This document shows, in pieces, positions 61,153 through 64,000 of a DNA stretch of 64,000 nucleotides (positions within the stretch are counted from its first letter, which is position 1; each line of letters begins with the position of its first letter). The notes under the pieces are model-generated. The model made no database searches. It worked only from the letters and a program-made list of their open reading frames with translations, and was not told the DNA's origin. Source of the stretch: Enterobacter sp. RHBSTW-00994 (GTDB taxonomy: Bacteria; Pseudomonadota; Gammaproteobacteria; Enterobacterales; Enterobacteriaceae). The position numbers were made by a program, and so were the translations under genes. The stretch is from the NCBI RefSeq assembly GCF_013782625.1, contig NZ_CP056199.1:2994588-3058587 (forward strand). The letters run 5' to 3'.

Positions 61153-61552
61153 AAGACTATTCCGTATTGCGTCGCAATGTTTAAATTCAACCTTCATTCC
61201 GTAGAGACGCACAGCAGCGAGCAGAAATTATAAACACGCTACCGCCCCTGGCTCTACAGCTACCAGTATACTGAAAAAAAGAACAACGTTATCTGCACCT
61301 CAGTTGAAACTGGAGTGCAATTTTATAAGGATTGGCACAAAAAGCTAATCCGATATTCTCCCCTTAAACGTCCTTGAAGACAAGGAAAAATCTTACTGCC
61401 AATTAAGGAGTTAGAAGAGAGAACTACTAATTTTAACTATTGATTTTAATATAAAAAAAAAGGTAGCGAGAATAAATGACTAAGCTCTGAACAGCCCAGA
61501 ATCACTCTCAACTACCTTCTTACTGCCACGATTAAACGGCCTTTTCGATGTC
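61153..61552. other. Leader region between galF and rmlB
   Basis: 400 bp without a gene. It holds the JUMPstart/ops element at 61235-61273 and, upstream of it, the operon promoter region, which is AT-rich. The 82 nt between ops and the rmlB start are leader RNA. Confidence 0.7.
61235..61273 (-). promoter_or_regulatory. JUMPstart sequence with ops element
   Basis: The minus strand reads GGTAGCTGTAGAGCCAGGGG and then the ops core GGCGGTAGCGTG (61246-61235). The 39-bp match to JUMPstart differs at few positions. ops pauses RNA polymerase and recruits RfaH, which suppresses termination over long polysaccharide operons; this fits the roughly 16 kb operon downstream. Confidence 0.95.
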
Positions 61553-62446
61553 TTACTCTGTAAGCATTTTCTCAATGCTTTTACGGAACTTAGCCCCTTC
61601 TTTCAGGTTGCGCAGTCCGTAGTTTACAAACGCCTGCATGTACCCCATTTTTTTGCCGCAATCGTAACTGTCGCCAGTCATCAGCATCGCATCAACGGAC
61701 TGTTTCTTCGCAAGCTCAGCGATTGCGTCAGTTAACTGGACACGATCCCAAGCGCCGGGTTCCGTTTTTTCCAGTTCTGCCCAGATGTCAGCGTTGAGGA
61801 CATAACGCCCTACAGCCATCAAATCAGAGTCCAGCGTCTGCGGCTGATCTGGTTTTTCGATAAATTCAACGATACGGCTCACCTGGCCTTCTGAGTCCAG
61901 AGGTTCTTTTGTCTGAATAACAGAGTACTCGGACAGATCGCCATTCATGCGTTTTGCCAGCACCTGGCTACGGCCAGTTTCATTGAAACGGGCCACCATT
62001 GCGGCAAGGTTGTAGCGCAGCGGGTCGGCAGATGCATTGTCCAGGATAATATCCGGCAAGACGACAATGAACGGATTATCACCGACAATCGGACGGGCAC
62101 ACAAAATGGAATGACCCAGACCCAGAGGCTGGGCCTGGCGGACATTCATTATGGTCACCCCTGGTGGGCAGATAGACTGCACTTCGGCCAGGAGCTGACG
62201 TTTGACACGTTGCTCAAGCAACGCTTCGAGTTCGTAAGAGGTGTCGAAGTGGTTTTCAACCGCATTCTTTGATGAATGGGTGACCAGAACGATTTCTTTG
62301 ATCCCTGCAGCAACAATCTCGTCAACGATGTATTGGATCATTGGCTTGTCGACGATCGGCAGCATCTCTTTAGGAATCGCTTTGGTGGCTGGCAGCATAT
62401 GCATGCCAAGACCTGCTACCGGAATGACTGCTTTCAAATTAATCAT
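61553..62446 (-). CDS. galF: GalF, UTP-glucose-1-phosphate uridylyltransferase-like protein
   Basis: GalU paralogue that modulates UDP-glucose synthesis and marks the left border of enteric O-antigen and capsule loci. ATG 62446 ([20 protein letters not shown]) gives 297 residues as in E. coli. The glycine-rich motif reads [20 protein letters not shown] rather than the Gal[18 protein letters not shown], so the Arg/Thr of active GalU is replaced; this is the known GalF hallmark. Confidence 0.95.
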   Translation of the reverse strand: MINLKAVIPVAGLGMHMLPATKAIPKEMLPIVDKPMIQYIVDEIVAAGIKEIVLVTHSSKNAVENHFDTSYELEALLEQRVKRQLLAEVQSICPPGVTIMNVRQAQPLGLGHSILCARPIVGDNPFIVVLPDIILDNASADPLRYNLAAMVARFNETGRSQVLAKRMNGDLSEYSVIQTKEPLDSEGQVSRIVEFIEKPDQPQTLDSDLMAVGRYVLNADIWAELEKTEPGAWDRVQLTDAIAELAKKQSVDAMLMTGDSYDCGKKMGYMQAFVNYGLRNLKEGAKFRKSIEKMLTE

Positions 62447-62623
62447 TATTTCTTCCACCTTAAAATGGTTGACGAATTATAGCCCTTTAGCCTGTTTTCG
62501 CCAGCAAGATTTGCTGTAATTCTCGGGCAGATGTTACCCCTCAGCCCCATAAAATGCAGTAGTTGTAATCCGAATAACACGTGAACAGATACCAGGAATC
62601 GTCGCAAAGTGTGTCAACTCGTA

Positions 62624-64000
62624 TCATCTGCGCGGCAACGTAAAATTCAGTTTTTCCGCATTCACAACCTGCTGATCAACCCTGTCAATATCGACGGAGC
62701 TCTGCCCCTTCTCATTAACCGCAGTAATGTTGGCCAGTGAAAGCAATGTCTCTTCTCTTGCCATAAACTTGCCGCGAACATCTTTACGCAGATCGAAGTT
62801 TACCTTAAGAGCTGGTCCACTCTTCGATTCCTGCATCACACTGATATTACGCATAAAAAGATGTTGCGGTTTATTATGTAGCTCAAGCGTTGCGCGCTGA
62901 ATATCAACATTCGTGATCGCCACGAATGATGTTGCATTTCCGGAAGAGATTTGAATGCCGCGTAATTTGTAATCAAGTTTTCGATTATCAAGCCGGATGC
63001 TATTGAGCCTGAAATTCTGCGGTATCGACAGATAATCCCCCTTGATTACGCCGTAACCAATTAACATACCCGCGCTATTCACCATTTCAACATTATCAAT
63101 AACGAAATTATCACAGCCATAAATGGCCACAGTGGCATTATCGATCCCCGCTTTCTTACTGAAATCCGGGGTAATATTTTGTGCTTTTATATTGCGAATA
63201 ACAAAGTGTTTGCCGTTCTCAACATGCACCAGTTGACGGCAATTACTGCCCGTAATATTCGCCACCACGAAGTTCTTCACAGCCTGCTGTTCAGGGTAGT
63301 CATTATCATAAGTGCTCCCTGCCAGCCCAATCCCTATCCCCCAGTTGATCTTACCGTTGGTGCAGTTGATGTTGTCGATGACATGGTCCGAGATCAAAAT
63401 ATTGTGGTCATTAATCGCGACATTCCACTCAATGGCATCCCCTTGCAAGTGACTAAAACGGCTATTGGTGATCCGCGCGCCATCAATCTGGTTATGAAAT
63501 CCCTGGCGGAGAATCGCGTAATTCGCCTGAGCCACCGTGATCTTGTCAATAAGCAGGTTGCGCATCACCCGCGCTGTTTTTCCGCCAATGTAAATCTGGG
63601 TGACGGGACCAAACCCACTCATTGCCAGTCCCTGAATCACGCAATCGGACCCACGCACATCCAGAGTGATGTTCTCAGTCCGTCCCTCCCCTTCCCCAAG
63701 CACTTTGCAGCCATCCTGCAAGACAAAGCGTCCGCGGCCATTTCCGGTCAACATCCCACGAATCAGCAGCGTTTTACCCTCAGGAATAAAAATGCCTGTA
63801 TTGATATTTTCACAATGAAGTCCGGCAGGAACGATAACCGTGTTCCCTTCGGCAAACGCCTGTTTAAAAGCGGCAATCCAGTCATTGTGGTTGTAATGGC
63901 TGATATCCACCGTTCCCCCGGTGGCAGCCTTCGCCACGCGCGAGTTAAGCAGCGGTGTCGCAGCCAGGACAGAAAAAGCAGAGACAAAAGTGCGTCGGGT
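62624..64000 (-). CDS. wcaM: Colanic acid protein WcaM, N-terminus cut by window edge
   Basis: Last gene of the colanic-acid cluster; 459 residues are seen and the start lies outside the window. It matches E. coli WcaM (464 residues) throughout: [38 protein letters not shown] and [20 protein letters not shown], forming a right-handed beta-helix of the pectate-lyase type. The first visible residues [18 protein letters not shown] look like a twin-arginine signal. Its exact role in colanic acid is not settled. Confidence 0.93.
   Translation of the reverse strand, partial: TRRTFVSAFSVLAATPLLNSRVAKAATGGTVDISHYNHNDWIAAFKQAFAEGNTVIVPAGLHCENINTGIFIPEGKTLLIRGMLTGNGRGRFVLQDGCKVLGEGEGRTENITLDVRGSDCVIQGLAMSGFGPVTQIYIGGKTARVMRNLLIDKITVAQANYAILRQGFHNQIDGARITNSRFSHLQGDAIEWNVAINDHNILISDHVIDNINCTNGKINWGIGIGLAGSTYDNDYPEQQAVKNFVVANITGSNCRQLVHVENGKHFVIRNIKAQNITPDFSKKAGIDNATVAIYGCDNFVIDNVEMVNSAGMLIGYGVIKGDYLSIPQNFRLNSIRLDNRKLDYKLRGIQISSGNATSFVAITNVDIQRATLELHNKPQHLFMRNISVMQESKSGPALKVNFDLRKDVRGKFMAREETLLSLANITAVNEKGQSSVDIDRVDQQVVNAEKLNFTLPRR

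Overview
The window is a chromosomal segment of an enteric bacterium. It carries the yeeO-asn-nac/cbl neighbourhood, the tmaR-yeeA-sbmC-dacD-sbcB-plaP-yeeY-yeeZ block, the full histidine operon, ugd/gnd, a complete O-antigen locus, galF and the end of the colanic-acid cluster (wcaM). This order is that of E. coli, Salmonella, Klebsiella and Enterobacter. An uge-type epimerase between hisI and ugd, wcaM upstream of galF, no yeeDE between sbcB and plaP, and the rmlB-A-D-C order fit Enterobacter or a close relative better than E. coli. The species is an inference.

Layout. (1) 1-858: start of a P4-type integrase on the minus strand, the edge of an element sitting in a tRNA-Asn gene. (2) 1023-5443: three identical tRNA-Asn genes alternating with yeeO and the nitrogen/sulfur regulators nac and cbl; nac has a sigma-54 promoter and a candidate NtrC site. 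(3) 5428-20694: a 15.2 kb integrative element in the third tRNA-Asn gene, bounded by a 21-bp direct repeat. It carries a P4-type integrase, a second tyrosine recombinase, unusual palindromic repeats, a HigBA-like toxin-antitoxin pair, a Ner-like regulator, a C4-like antisense RNA region and a defence cargo: a 651-residue Mrr-like nuclease protein, a 1618-residue nuclease-STAND NTPase translationally coupled to a 475-residue nuclease, and a HEPN-like protein. (4) 20.8-32.5 kb: ordinary chromosome with a few accessory genes, including a small gene that seems to start at ATA. (5) 32.6-39.8 kb: hisL leader, attenuator and hisGDCBHAFI. (6) 40.0-61.3 kb: uge, ugd, gnd and the O-antigen locus. (7) 61.5-64.0 kb: galF and partial wcaM.

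The O-antigen locus lies behind a JUMPstart/ops element, so RfaH control is expected. It makes dTDP-rhamnose (rmlBADC) and UDP-ManNAc (wecB-type epimerase) and exports by an ABC transporter (wzm/wzt); there is no wzx or wzy. Wzt has a C-terminal substrate-binding domain. Next to it is an 865-residue protein fusing a methyltransferase, a left-handed beta-helix and a KpsC-like Kdo-transferase domain, followed by a coiled coil: the layout expected of a chain terminator with a built-in ruler. A two-domain glycosyltransferase, a second glycosyltransferase, a GtrA/GtrB/GT-C side-chain module, an acyltransferase and a WbbL-like rhamnosyltransferase complete the set.

The two most notable parts are the defence cargo of the asn-tRNA island and the multidomain O-antigen terminator.
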